From IMG/VR virus record IMGVR_UViG_3300014838_000052, positions 1-31,777 of that record: a stretch of 31,777 nucleotides of DNA, one strand, 5' to 3'. Origin of the DNA: a virus. Position 1 is the first letter of the stretch. Each line of letters begins with the position of its first letter. Under the pieces are notes generated by a model. That model was not told the DNA's origin and made no database searches. It saw only the letters and a program-made list of their open reading frames with translations. The position numbers were made by a program, and so were the translations under genes. Of this stretch, positions 1-5,788 are shown in pieces.

Positions 1-11
1 TGTCATATAGA

Positions 12-323
12 ATGTACGAGAACATCCAAGGCATGTTTGATTATCATTTTTATCACTGGCCGCAATATCCTATCGTCAATCGTGAATACATTGCACTATG
101 TGTCAAGCAAGGGAACTACATCAAGGCTTATACGCTGGTTAAAGAGTGTTTAAAGTTTAACCCAACGGACTGGGATCTGTTATTGGCTGCCGCGCTGTGT
201 GCGAAACACGCTAATGACAGGAAACTTGCAAGAGAGTATATTGAGCTTATGGAAAACAATTTATATTATGGACAGGAAGATATTCAGAAGAAGTGGATGG
301 CGGAGTTTAGGAGGGGGATGTGA
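12..323 (+). CDS. TPR-like small protein, possibly 5' truncated
   Basis: The protein is 103 aa from the first ATG. The frame stays open to the window edge and no ribosome site is visible in the 11 bases upstream, so the true N-terminus may lie outside. Residues about 25-85 form helix pairs with tetratricopeptide-like spacing (GNYIKAYTLVKECLKFNP, then a second pair around NDRKLAREYIELME), which suggests a protein-interaction repeat rather than an enzyme. It ends at TGA 321-323, overlapping the next ATG (TGATG), so the two are probably co-translated. Its function in the phage is unknown. The position at the end of an early-type operon is the only context. Confidence 0.6.
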   Translation: MYENIQGMFDYHFYHWPQYPIVNREYIALCVKQGNYIKAYTLVKECLKFNPTDWDLLLAAALCAKHANDRKLAREYIELMENNLYYGQEDIQKKWMAEFRRGM

Positions 324-496
324 TGAAAATAATAATTTTAATCAAGAAACCATCTTGTGATATTCCTTATAAATCTTTTGAATTTAAAGTTTCAAAAAAA
401 CGGTTGAAGGAAGGCATTGAAATTGATATTTGCCGAGACGGAATTGGTAATATGTTGGATTTAATGCAATATTATATAATCAAGGAGAATTTATGA
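323..496 (+). CDS. Hypothetical 57-aa protein
   Basis: This short ORF reads MKIIILIKKPS at the start and ends YYIIKENL. It starts one base inside the previous stop codon (TGATG) with a strong GGAGGGGG site just upstream. It ends with a 4-nt ATGA overlap with the next gene, whose AAGGAG site lies inside its last codons. Both overlaps and the filled gap argue that it is a real gene in the operon. No family is recognised. The mixed beta/alpha pattern and lack of a membrane segment suggest a small soluble protein. Confidence 0.6.
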   Translation: MKIIILIKKPSCDIPYKSFEFKVSKKRLKEGIEIDICRDGIGNMLDLMQYYIIKENL

Positions 497-1038
497 ATAT
501 TAAAAAAGCAATCGAAAAAATATATCAGATTAGTACAGAACATTGTGAGCAAGATTTAAAAAATGTTAAAATAAATATGTGGGATTTAAAACGGATTCTC
601 GAAGCCCTCGACGAGCCGATCACGGATAAATTTGAACCATTGAAATTTGAAACTATGTGGAATAATAATCATAGATTGATTGAGGCTAATAGAAAATTGG
701 AATCCGACCTAGCCAAAGCACATACCGAATTGACTAATTGCGGTCAACGTATTTATAAGCTGAATGAAGAATTAGCCCTCGCCAACGGCCTTGTTAAGAA
801 TTTGGAGGAACAAAATATTCATCTTTCCGATAAGGTTCATAAGTTACAACGTAATCCTTTCAAAATAACATATACGGATGGCTTTGTTCCGAGGGAAGAA
901 TATCAAGAAAAATGTTTAGCATATGAAAAATTGTATGACGAATGTATCTGTAAAAGAGACCGCATTGATAAATACTATGCGTCCTGTGAAAAAATAAGGG
1001 AGATCCTAACCGAACTACAAAGGAGCTTACATGTCTAA
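493..1038 (+). CDS. Coiled-coil protein
   Basis: The protein has 181 aa. Residues about 58-118 carry a long heptad-like run rich in Leu, Asn, Glu and Lys, consistent with a coiled coil and oligomerisation. A second helical segment with four cysteines follows (about 138-170). There is no signal peptide or membrane span. The start is set by AAGGAG six nucleotides upstream and by the ATGA overlap with the preceding stop. The gene overlaps the next by 8 nt. No enzymatic motif is visible and the family is not recognised. Confidence 0.7.
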   Translation: MNIKKAIEKIYQISTEHCEQDLKNVKINMWDLKRILEALDEPITDKFEPLKFETMWNNNHRLIEANRKLESDLAKAHTELTNCGQRIYKLNEELALANGLVKNLEEQNIHLSDKVHKLQRNPFKITYTDGFVPREEYQEKCLAYEKLYDECICKRDRIDKYYASCEKIREILTELQRSLHV

Positions 1039-1363
1039 CGACCACCAACACCAAGACGGAACCCTAAAACCCCCCTCAAGCCAAGAACAAACCGACCTAC
1101 CAGTAGCAGAGCTATCCAAGAAGCCTTTGGAGATGGTTCGGTTGACTATGGATCAAGCCGACGCCCTCCGCGCCGACCGGACATTTAAGGATGAAGAACA
1201 GCTCCCAGAGCATCTAAAAATAGCCCTTAATACCCGCGCCTACGAATTTTCAATGTTCCTTATCGAAAACTTCCAAGAAGGCCGCGAGCGTTCCCAGGCG
1301 TTAGGTCAGATCAATGCTGTGGTAGTGTGGGCTAAGTGGGCTGGACAGAAAAATAAATCATAA
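1031..1363 (+). CDS. Candidate Acb2-like cyclic-nucleotide sponge
   Basis: The protein has 110 aa. The first 30 residues are polar and probably disordered (Gln, Pro, Ser). A helical body follows and ends in FQEGRERSQALGQINAVVVW and AKWAG. That C-terminal pattern (GRE-x-S-x-AL, then a helix with W-A near its end) resembles the phage Acb2 family, small helical proteins that sequester cyclic oligonucleotide signals of CBASS and Thoeris immunity. This is resemblance by eye; the ligand-binding residues cannot be verified here. The ATG has AAGGAG a few bases upstream, inside the end of the previous gene. It is the last gene of its operon, since a new promoter begins directly after it. An unrelated helical phage protein is the alternative. 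Confidence 0.55.
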   Translation: MSNDHQHQDGTLKPPSSQEQTDLPVAELSKKPLEMVRLTMDQADALRADRTFKDEEQLPEHLKIALNTRAYEFSMFLIENFQEGRERSQALGQINAVVVWAKWAGQKNKS

Positions 1364-1368
1364 TATTC

Positions 1369-1400
1369 TTGACTTCAATTATACTTTGGTATAATATACC
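1369..1400 (+). promoter_or_regulatory. Sigma70-like promoter with palindromic -10 region
   Basis: TTGACT at 1369-1374 is followed 15 bases later by a perfect TATAAT at 1390-1395; an overlapping TAATAT at 1392 gives a 17-base spacer. The -10 box is centred in a perfect inverted repeat, GGTAT-AAT-ATACC (1388-1400), which could be an operator. The ATTCTTGAC context recurs at the 9272 promoter. It drives the short RNA downstream and, by read-through, the helicase. Confidence 0.6.
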
Positions 1401-1401
1401 G

Positions 1402-1489
1402 TATGATGATTCATTGCGAGGACGTAAGCACAGTTAAAGGACAAAATATTTTAACACCGACGGTGATTTAATTCGCTGTCGGTTTTTTT
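1402..1489 (+). ncRNA. Short terminator-bounded structured RNA (about 88 nt)
   Basis: A promoter immediately upstream and a strong intrinsic terminator at 1456-1489 bound a segment with no convincing ORF, so the expected product is a small RNA of roughly 85-90 nt. Its 5' part has two segments, TGCGAGGAC (1415-1423) and ACAGTTAA (1430-1437), whose exact complements lie just beyond the terminator at 1505-1513 and 1526-1533 in the helicase leader. ACAGTTAA also competes with a local hairpin, GTTAAA (1433-1438) with TTTAAC (1450-1455). The RNA could be an attenuator leader or an independent antisense regulator. It is not a tRNA and matches no RNA family I recognise. Confidence 0.5.
1456..1489 (+). 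terminator. Intrinsic terminator
   Basis: An 11-bp stem pairs 1456-1466 (ACCGACGGTGA) with 1473-1483 (TTCGCTGTCGGT, including two G-T pairs) around a six-base loop, directly followed by a run of seven T at 1483-1489. This is a textbook rho-independent terminator on the plus strand, placed before the helicase start rather than after a gene. Confidence 0.75.
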
Positions 1490-1495
1490 ATTTCT

Positions 1496-1542
1496 CCCCT
1501 GGTAGTCCTCGCAGACTTCAATGACTTAACTGTCGCCAGGGG
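1496..1542 (+). promoter_or_regulatory. Hairpin in the helicase leader
   Basis: CCCCTGG (1496-1502) pairs perfectly with CCAGGGG (1536-1542). The only purine-rich ribosome-site-like sequence before the helicase, AGGGGA (1538-1543), is the 3' arm of this stem. The 33-nt loop contains the two segments complementary to the upstream small RNA, so base pairing there could open or stabilise the stem. A role in helicase translation control is inference. Confidence 0.45.
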
Positions 1543-1558
1543 ATTTTTATTTAAAATT

Positions 1559-2926
1559 ATGTATAACGACATCTATAACAAAGAAATGTTCGTCCACCTT
1601 CACAAATCGAATCTAAAATTCTGTGATCCGTTGGGCGGTTTCTTTGAATTTAATGGAAAATATTGGGAAAGACTTCATCCAGGACTTGTTAAAAAATACA
1701 GCATGGATGTATATGAAAACCTTATAATGGATTTAACAAATTTTACTGGTGATGATACTCAAAAGGGTCTATTAGCAGCCCATGTTAAAAACACTGGGAA
1801 TGTAGGAAAATTAGAAGCGATGATTGACTGCTCTAAGCCTGATCTTTATGAGCCTGCCGAAAATTTTGACTCTAATCCATATTTATTTAATTGTAATAAT
1901 GGCACAATCAATTTAAAAACTTTTAAATTCCAACATCATTCATCTGCTGACTTAATAACTAAAATTTCTAAAGTAGATTTCTTAAAAGACGCCCAATGTC
2001 CTACATGGATAAAATTCGTTAATGATATTTTCTTAGGTAGAGAAGAAATTATAGATTTTATTCAACGGTATCTTGGATATTCACTTACTCCATTTACCAA
2101 AGAACAATGTATGTGTATATTCAATGGCGACGGAAGGAATGGCAAGTCAACATTTATAGAAACAATACGTCAAATATTTAATGATTATGCTGGTGTTTGT
2201 CCTACATCCACTTTAATTGTTAAACGTGATGAACATACCATCCCAAATGACATTGCAAGCCTTAAAGGATGTCGTTTAGTTTCAATGATAGAAACTAACC
2301 AGAATGTTACGCTTGATGAAGGGTGTATAAAAAAACTCACTGGCTCCGATATGTTAAAAGTTCGATTCTTACATAAAGAATTTTTTGAATTTATGCCGAC
2401 TTTTAAAATTATATTTTCAAGTAATCACAAGCCTAACATACGCGGTACTGATAATGGTATATGGCGTAGGATTAGAATGATCCCTTTTGATTTTAAAGTT
2501 GAAGATAATAATGATGATCGTGAATTGCCTCTAAAATTAAAAGAAGAATTGCCTGGCATACTCAAATGGATAATTGAAGGTTATAAAAAGTACCATGAAT
2601 CCGGATTACCTACGCCTGCGTCAATCATGGATACCACTGAAGAATATAAAGAAGAAGAAGATTCTATCGGCCAGTTTATTGAAGATGAATGTGATATTGA
2701 AGAAAAAACATATGTAACAATTAAAAATTTTAAAGAGAGAATTTATCAATATAATAAATATTTACTTCCAAAAGCAATTAATGAATATATGCGTAAGAAA
2801 GGATGGAATCCTAAGAAAAATAGATTATATATTGATGGTCAACAAACGCGTTGTTATATAGGATTAAGTTTCAAGAATGGATTAAAAAAACATATTCCAG
2901 AAGATCAACAAAAATGGGGGGATTAA
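1559..2926 (+). CDS. SF3 helicase, D5/P4-type replication protein
   Basis: This 455-aa protein resembles the C-terminal half of phage/plasmid P4-type primases and poxvirus D5 NTPases. A D5_N-like region (NPYLFNCNNGTINLKT, residues 107-122) precedes a superfamily 3 helicase core: Walker A GDGRNGKST (190-198), Walker B-like RLVSMIETN (239-247), sensor FSSNHKP (286-292) and the basic GIWRRIRMIPF (300-310), probably the arginine finger. Such proteins form hexamers that unwind DNA at phage origins. An N-terminal primase domain is absent, so priming must come from another protein. The ATG has no well-spaced ribosome site; the nearest purine run lies 16 bases upstream within a hairpin. The stop overlaps the next start (TAATG). 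Confidence 0.85.
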   Translation: MYNDIYNKEMFVHLHKSNLKFCDPLGGFFEFNGKYWERLHPGLVKKYSMDVYENLIMDLTNFTGDDTQKGLLAAHVKNTGNVGKLEAMIDCSKPDLYEPAENFDSNPYLFNCNNGTINLKTFKFQHHSSADLITKISKVDFLKDAQCPTWIKFVNDIFLGREEIIDFIQRYLGYSLTPFTKEQCMCIFNGDGRNGKSTFIETIRQIFNDYAGVCPTSTLIVKRDEHTIPNDIASLKGCRLVSMIETNQNVTLDEGCIKKLTGSDMLKVRFLHKEFFEFMPTFKIIFSSNHKPNIRGTDNGIWRRIRMIPFDFKVEDNNDDRELPLKLKEELPGILKWIIEGYKKYHESGLPTPASIMDTTEEYKEEEDSIGQFIEDECDIEEKTYVTIKNFKERIYQYNKYLLPKAINEYMRKKGWNPKKNRLYIDGQQTRCYIGLSFKNGLKKHIPEDQQKWGD

Positions 2927-3126
2927 TGCCTGACCGATCTCCATACGTCCCATTTAGACCAATCCGCATGAAAGTAGCATGTCGTTTAGGATCCATCCGC
3001 CAGCCCGTACACATTTCAACGGTTATACAGCAGGTTTTAATCAAATTATGTCCACCAATACAAACCCCTGAACCATGCGTTCCCGCACAGCCCAGGGGCA
3101 TTGTAGGCTATTTTGACGACTTTTAA
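2926..3126 (+). CDS. Hypothetical 66-aa protein
   Basis: The ORF starts one base inside the helicase stop codon (TAATG) with GGGGGG five bases upstream, so translational coupling is likely. The product MPDRSPYVPFRPIRM... is rich in Pro, Arg and Cys and ends GIVGYFDDF. No domain is recognised. Its stop codon at 3124-3126 overlaps the stop of the opposite-strand gene ending at 3123, so the plus and minus operons meet with no room for a terminator. The good start supports it, but the short length and atypical composition leave doubt. Confidence 0.5.
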   Translation: MPDRSPYVPFRPIRMKVACRLGSIRQPVHISTVIQQVLIKLCPPIQTPEPCVPAQPRGIVGYFDDF

Positions 3127-3266
3127 CAGTTATACCCATAACAAACAGGCTTTGGAGGGTCCCCAAACTTCTGCCCCTGGTCCCATTGACCGGTAGGATT
3201 TGAAGCTGATTGAGCCATGGCCACACCACCAATACATAAAAACACTATTAATAAAATACTTTTCAT
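3123..3266 (-). CDS. Secreted micro-protein with two cysteines
   Basis: The protein has 47 aa and starts MKSILLIVFLCIGGVAMA, a clear Sec signal peptide (basic n-region, hydrophobic core, AMA cleavage motif before Gln-Ser). The predicted mature part has only about 29 residues, is rich in Gly, Pro, Gln and Tyr and ends VCYGYNC, so a disulphide is possible after export. A perfect AGGAGG lies six bases before the ATG. The start overlaps the stop of the upstream gene by 4 nt. It is the last gene of the minus-strand operon. The family is unknown; a periplasmic or surface role such as interference with superinfecting phage is speculation. Confidence 0.65.
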   Translation of the reverse strand: MKSILLIVFLCIGGVAMAQSASNPTGQWDQGQKFGDPPKPVCYGYNC

Positions 3267-3418
3267 AACTCACCTCCTGGTTGATTGTTCATTAATGTCT
3301 TACTTGCCTTAACAGCCCTAGCCTTGACCGCATTTGCGCGTGCTGCCTCTGCCTTGCGGCCACCTGACACGGATCCGCCCTTCTTACCTATTTTGCTTAA
3401 ATACTGTTTAATATTCAT
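3263..3418 (-). CDS. Small basic KGG-type protein
   Basis: This 51-aa protein has the core GKKGGSVSGGRKAEAARANA at residues 11-30, a Gly/Lys/Arg/Ala-rich pattern common to tiny phage and plasmid proteins (KGG-like). It is strongly basic and could bind nucleic acid. GGGGGG sits about five bases upstream of the ATG. Its terminal ATGA overlaps the next gene's start, and its last codons contain that gene's AGGAGG. No specific function is known to me. Confidence 0.65.
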   Translation of the reverse strand: MNIKQYLSKIGKKGGSVSGGRKAEAARANAVKARAVKASKTLMNNQPGGEL

Positions 3419-3428
3419 TTTACCCCCC

Positions 3429-3608
3429 TTATTTTATACATAACCATGCGTGAGGCATAGCCATTATTAGCCAGCAAGCGCCCCGTACTGCCAAGGCCAC
3501 TGTCACACCTCCAATGATCGCAAGAATTATCCCACCGATTAGGATGTCCCGACTCATAAGGTTCCGCTCGCGCTTAAATTTTTCTCTTAAATATGGTGTA
3601 TTTAACAT
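3429..3608 (-). CDS. Small single-span membrane protein
   Basis: The protein has 59 aa. A basic N-terminal segment (LREKFKRERNLMSR) is followed by a long hydrophobic stretch, DILIGGIILAIIGGVTVALA (residues 21-40), continuing into VRGACWLIMAM, so one or two membrane passes are likely with the basic end in the cytoplasm. AAAGGAG lies eight bases before the ATG. That site is partly inside an 8-bp inverted repeat (TATAGGCT 3611-3618 and AGCCTATA 3636-3643), which may sequester it. The gene overlaps the upstream gene by 7 nt. It could be a holin-like or superinfection-exclusion protein, but nothing in the sequence decides this. Confidence 0.65.
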   Translation of the reverse strand: MLNTPYLREKFKRERNLMSRDILIGGIILAIIGGVTVALAVRGACWLIMAMPHAWLCIK

Positions 3609-3772
3609 GATATAGGCTCCTTTACTTGTTCTAATAGCCTATAAAATATAGCATATAGGCGCTTTATTGGTAATTTTTCAAGGCCGGCTACACATTGGCC
3701 TTGGCTAAAATAGCGCTGTCTAATCCAGATTAAGAGTTCTTTTTTAGTTTTAGGGATGTAATAATCTGACAT
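3602..3772 (-). CDS. Hypothetical 56-aa phage protein
   Basis: The protein starts MSDYYIPKTKKELLIWIRQR and has a short helical, basic and aromatic composition typical of small phage proteins whose N-terminus reads K-T-K-x-E-L-x-x-W. There is no membrane span. The start is supported by GGAAAGG six bases before the ATG, directly after a GGCCAG/CTGGCC hairpin. It overlaps the downstream membrane-protein gene by 7 nt. Function unknown. Confidence 0.6.
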   Translation of the reverse strand: MSDYYIPKTKKELLIWIRQRYFSQGQCVAGLEKLPIKRLYAIFYRLLEQVKEPISC

Positions 3773-3785
3773 TTTAATCCTTTCC

Positions 3786-3805
3786 GGCCAGATATAGCGC
3801 TGGCC
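3786..3805 (-). promoter_or_regulatory. Hairpin abutting a Shine-Dalgarno
   Basis: GGCCAG (3786-3791) and CTGGCC (3800-3805) form a 6-bp stem with an eight-base loop. On the minus strand the stem is followed with no gap by GGAAAGG, the ribosome site of the gene starting at 3772. The same arrangement occurs before the genes starting at 4000 and 5155. Confidence 0.45.
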
Positions 3806-3820
3806 ACGCTAAGATAATGG

Positions 3821-4000
3821 TTATATAGTACAATTTAACATGTCAAAATTATCACTTGCAACAGATAGGGCAATTTCTTTACATCGCGGACAATCTTTTG
3901 ATCCACTACACTCCGGACAATATTGACACTTGCAAGAGAATACTCTACATAATTGGTAAGGTTTACGGCATTTTTTACATTGATATACTTTAATTATCAT
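3821..4000 (-). CDS. Cys-rich zinc-ribbon-like protein
   Basis: The protein has 59 aa from the ATG at 4000, chosen because AAAAGGA lies five bases upstream; the longer reading from a TTG at 4024 has no ribosome site. Cysteine knuckles are CKKC (8-11), CKCQYCPEC (23-31) and CPRC (37-40), enough for two zinc sites. Such small ribbons usually contact nucleic acid or protein partners, so a regulator is possible. It lies 48 bases behind the ArdC-like gene in the same operon. No exact family is recognised. Confidence 0.6.
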   Translation of the reverse strand: MIIKVYQCKKCRKPYQLCRVFSCKCQYCPECSGSKDCPRCKEIALSVASDNFDMLNCTI

Positions 4001-4015
4001 ATTGATCCTTTTCCG

Positions 4016-4033
4016 TCCGGACAAGCCGCCGGA
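4016..4033 (-). promoter_or_regulatory. Intercistronic hairpin before the Cys-rich gene
   Basis: TCCGG (4016-4020) pairs with CCGGA (4029-4033). On the minus strand the stem is one base away from GGAAAAGG, the ribosome site of the gene starting at 4000. It is the second copy of the hairpin-next-to-SD arrangement in this operon. Confidence 0.4.
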
Positions 4034-4048
4034 CTCGGCATATAATTG

Positions 4049-5155
4049 TTAATATTTACCATTATAAGATTGATAATCCCTAATTTTTGTAGTTTCTACA
4101 TATACATCGATGCAATTTTCACGTGGCAATTTAACGGCATCGATAAATAATCCGGCATCGCAATCCTCTTCAAGATATACATTACCTTTATGGATATACG
4201 AACAACCACTAATTTTACTTTGTATTCCAGCGGTCAATATATCGAATTGTGGCACTTCAAGCCAGCCATGGCCCGGGTCGTTGATAAAACGGTATTTTTT
4301 AGCGCGTAACTTGGCCATAGGGTCAGCTGGCGCGGCTGGCGCTTCCACGGCCACGGCCGCCGCTTGATCCGCTTCAAGCGATTTTAAGATCTTCTGGACC
4401 GCGCTAATAACCTTCAATACTCTAACTGAAGGTTTATTCTCATTATAGGACTTGATGTATAAAGGACTTTCGCGGAACTCAACTCCAAGCGCGGAGCACG
4501 TCAAAAATGATACCAGCTCCGCTTCGACCTCTTGCGCCGGGACCTGGCCGCCAAGATCATGCGCTAGTATATAATGCCCTAATTCATGAAATAATGTTTT
4601 ACATTGATCGCTATTGTTACTCATGGAGCTAATAACGATCTTTTTCTCTTCCCGGCTGTAATATCCGCGGCCACTTCCCGTTATTGCCGTTGATATATGT
4701 ATCTTGAGGGCCACGGCCAGGGTAGGCACTATATTATCGAACTTACAAGATATAACCTCCGTGCTATTATTCTTATATTCAAGCGGCTTTCCTTCCGTTT
4801 GGGTAATATCGAAAACCTTTTTGTCAAAGAAACCTACACATCGGATTTCATCCTCCGCGGCCGCTGCCAGCTGGCCAGCGCGCGGCAGGACCTTCCCGGC
4901 AGGTAATATATTAGGCACTAATATAGATATATTGGCCCGTTCGCCTCTTTTAACATGCCGGCCTAGTTTCTGCCATCGATCGAACCCAAGCGCAATCGAT
5001 CCGCCTTGAATAGCAATAAGTATGCTATTGCGTATACTATAGCGATATACACCGGGGATCTGATAAAAGCCGCGTAAAAAGTCCAGCTCTCCCGCTTGTA
5101 GCTTGCTGCCTAACAGTTCCTTGATCTTGTATTCCATCTCTTTTTCGTTGATCAT
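4049..5155 (-). CDS. ArdC-like antirestriction protein with M-like metalloprotease domain
   Basis: The protein has 368 aa from the ATG at 5155, which has GGAAAGG six bases upstream; the 40-residue in-frame extension upstream has no ribosome site. Residues about 1-110 match the ArdC N-terminal ssDNA-binding domain (SIRNSILIAIQ, then GFDRWQKLGRHVKRGE). The middle carries a zinc-protease HELGH (190-194) with a downstream acidic ligand in AQEVEAEL (207-214). ArdC proteins of plasmids protect incoming DNA from restriction. After an Ala-rich linker (262-280) comes an extra C-terminal domain with DPGHGWLEV (293-301) and YLEEDCDA (327-334), a pattern I associate with separate small phage proteins, so this looks like a fusion. 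It heads a minus-strand operon and is visibly richer in GGCC/CCGG palindromes than the rest of the window, suggesting acquisition. Confidence 0.8.
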   Translation of the reverse strand: MINEKEMEYKIKELLGSKLQAGELDFLRGFYQIPGVYRYSIRNSILIAIQGGSIALGFDRWQKLGRHVKRGERANISILVPNILPAGKVLPRAGQLAAAAEDEIRCVGFFDKKVFDITQTEGKPLEYKNNSTEVISCKFDNIVPTLAVALKIHISTAITGSGRGYYSREEKKIVISSMSNNSDQCKTLFHELGHYILAHDLGGQVPAQEVEAELVSFLTCSALGVEFRESPLYIKSYNENKPSVRVLKVISAVQKILKSLEADQAAAVAVEAPAAPADPMAKLRAKKYRFINDPGHGWLEVPQFDILTAGIQSKISGCSYIHKGNVYLEEDCDAGLFIDAVKLPRENCIDVYVETTKIRDYQSYNGKY

Positions 5156-5254
5156 TTTGAACCTTTCCCCGGCTGCTGCCGGCCTTGATCCATCTTTGGC
5201 CCTTCCTGGATCGTTTGTCCCCGGCCAATTCCGGGGGACGTGAAAACTATACCA
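5156..5254 (-). promoter_or_regulatory. Candidate promoter and structured leader of the ArdC operon
   Basis: On the minus strand an extended -10, TGGTATAGT, lies at 5254-5246 with no convincing -35. Transcription from it would give a leader of roughly 85 nt before the ATG at 5155. The leader holds two strong hairpins: GTCCCCGG/CCGGGGGAC (5217-5224 and 5231-5239, one bulged base) and CCGGC/GCCGG (5169-5173 and 5178-5182). The latter ends directly against the GGAAAGG ribosome site. Confidence 0.4.
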
Positions 5255-5264
5255 CGCCATTACA

Positions 5265-5425
5265 CCGACGGACATACCGACGCTGTTTTATTCAATCCGA
5301 TTGGTACGCTTACCCGACGACAAAATAGTTGTTGACAACTTCTAACCCGCTTGTTGATGATGCAGTGCAATCAGCGACGAGCTATCGACGAGCAAGATGT
5401 ATTGTTCTTAGTGAATAGCGACGGC
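5265..5425. repeat. CGACG repeat cluster in the control region
   Basis: CGACG occurs repeatedly between the minus operon and the T-rich array: CCGACG at 5265 and 5277, CCGACGAC at 5314, CGACGAGC at 5375 and 5386 (exactly 11 bp apart, one helical turn) and CGACGGC at 5419. The 10-mer CCGACGCTGT at 5277-5286 is repeated at 6145-6154. The same stretch holds the inverted repeat AGTTGT-TG-ACAACT (5327-5340). This pattern suggests protein binding sites. Confidence 0.45.
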
Positions 5426-5460
5426 ACATCGAACGTGTGCGCGAGTTATTATTATGTTTT

Positions 5461-5738
5461 GTCTTGTGTCTTGTATCCTGTCTTGTGTTTTGTCTTATGT
5501 AAGTCTATTATTTACTACTGTTTATACTTTTTTAAGACAAAAAGACAAGATAATAGTAGTAAACATTATAGTGAATATATAGGTGATATTATGGTGATAA
5601 TTCTGTCAATCGTGGGAAAAAGTTTACCTGAGGTGTTTGTCTTGTCTTTTGTCTTGTATTATATATATGATTGTGCAATTATATATTTATTATAAGGTCT
5701 TTCTTGTCTTGTTCTTGTCTTGTTTTTACTGGACAAGA
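5461..5738. repeat. TGTCTTGT iteron array, candidate origin or control region
   Basis: GTCTTGT occurs at 5461, 5468 (tandem), 5480, 5639, 5651, 5706 and 5717, with a variant GTCTTAT at 5492. Inverted copies are around 5542-5549 (AAGACAAG) and 5732-5738 (GACAAGA). TTCTTGTCTTGT is duplicated with an 11-bp period at 5701 and 5712. Between the two clusters TTTACTACT (5511-5519) and AGTAGTAAA (5555-5563) form an inverted repeat enclosing CTTTTT/AAAAAG. Short repeats in both orientations in AT-rich DNA next to a strand switch resemble iteron-type replication origins. An open frame across this DNA encodes only low-complexity hydrophobic sequence and is not called. Confidence 0.55.
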
Positions 5739-5788
5739 TGGTTTAGATGATGTATATTATATCGCACGTGTTTTTTAGTTTAATTAGA

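Noticed and set aside
5156-5275. 40-residue N-terminal extension of the ArdC-like protein
   Set aside because: It has no ribosome site, while the ATG at 5155 has a well-spaced GGAAAGG; the stretch contains leader hairpins.
5351-5695. Open frame of 114 codons on the plus strand
   Set aside because: It is the translation of the TCTTGT repeats (repeated Val-Leu-Ser-Cys-type words), has no ribosome site and crosses the iteron-like array; low-complexity artefact.
5461-5738. CRISPR-like array
   Set aside because: Repeats are only 7-12 bp, irregularly spaced, in both orientations and without spacers of uniform length; no cas gene nearby.
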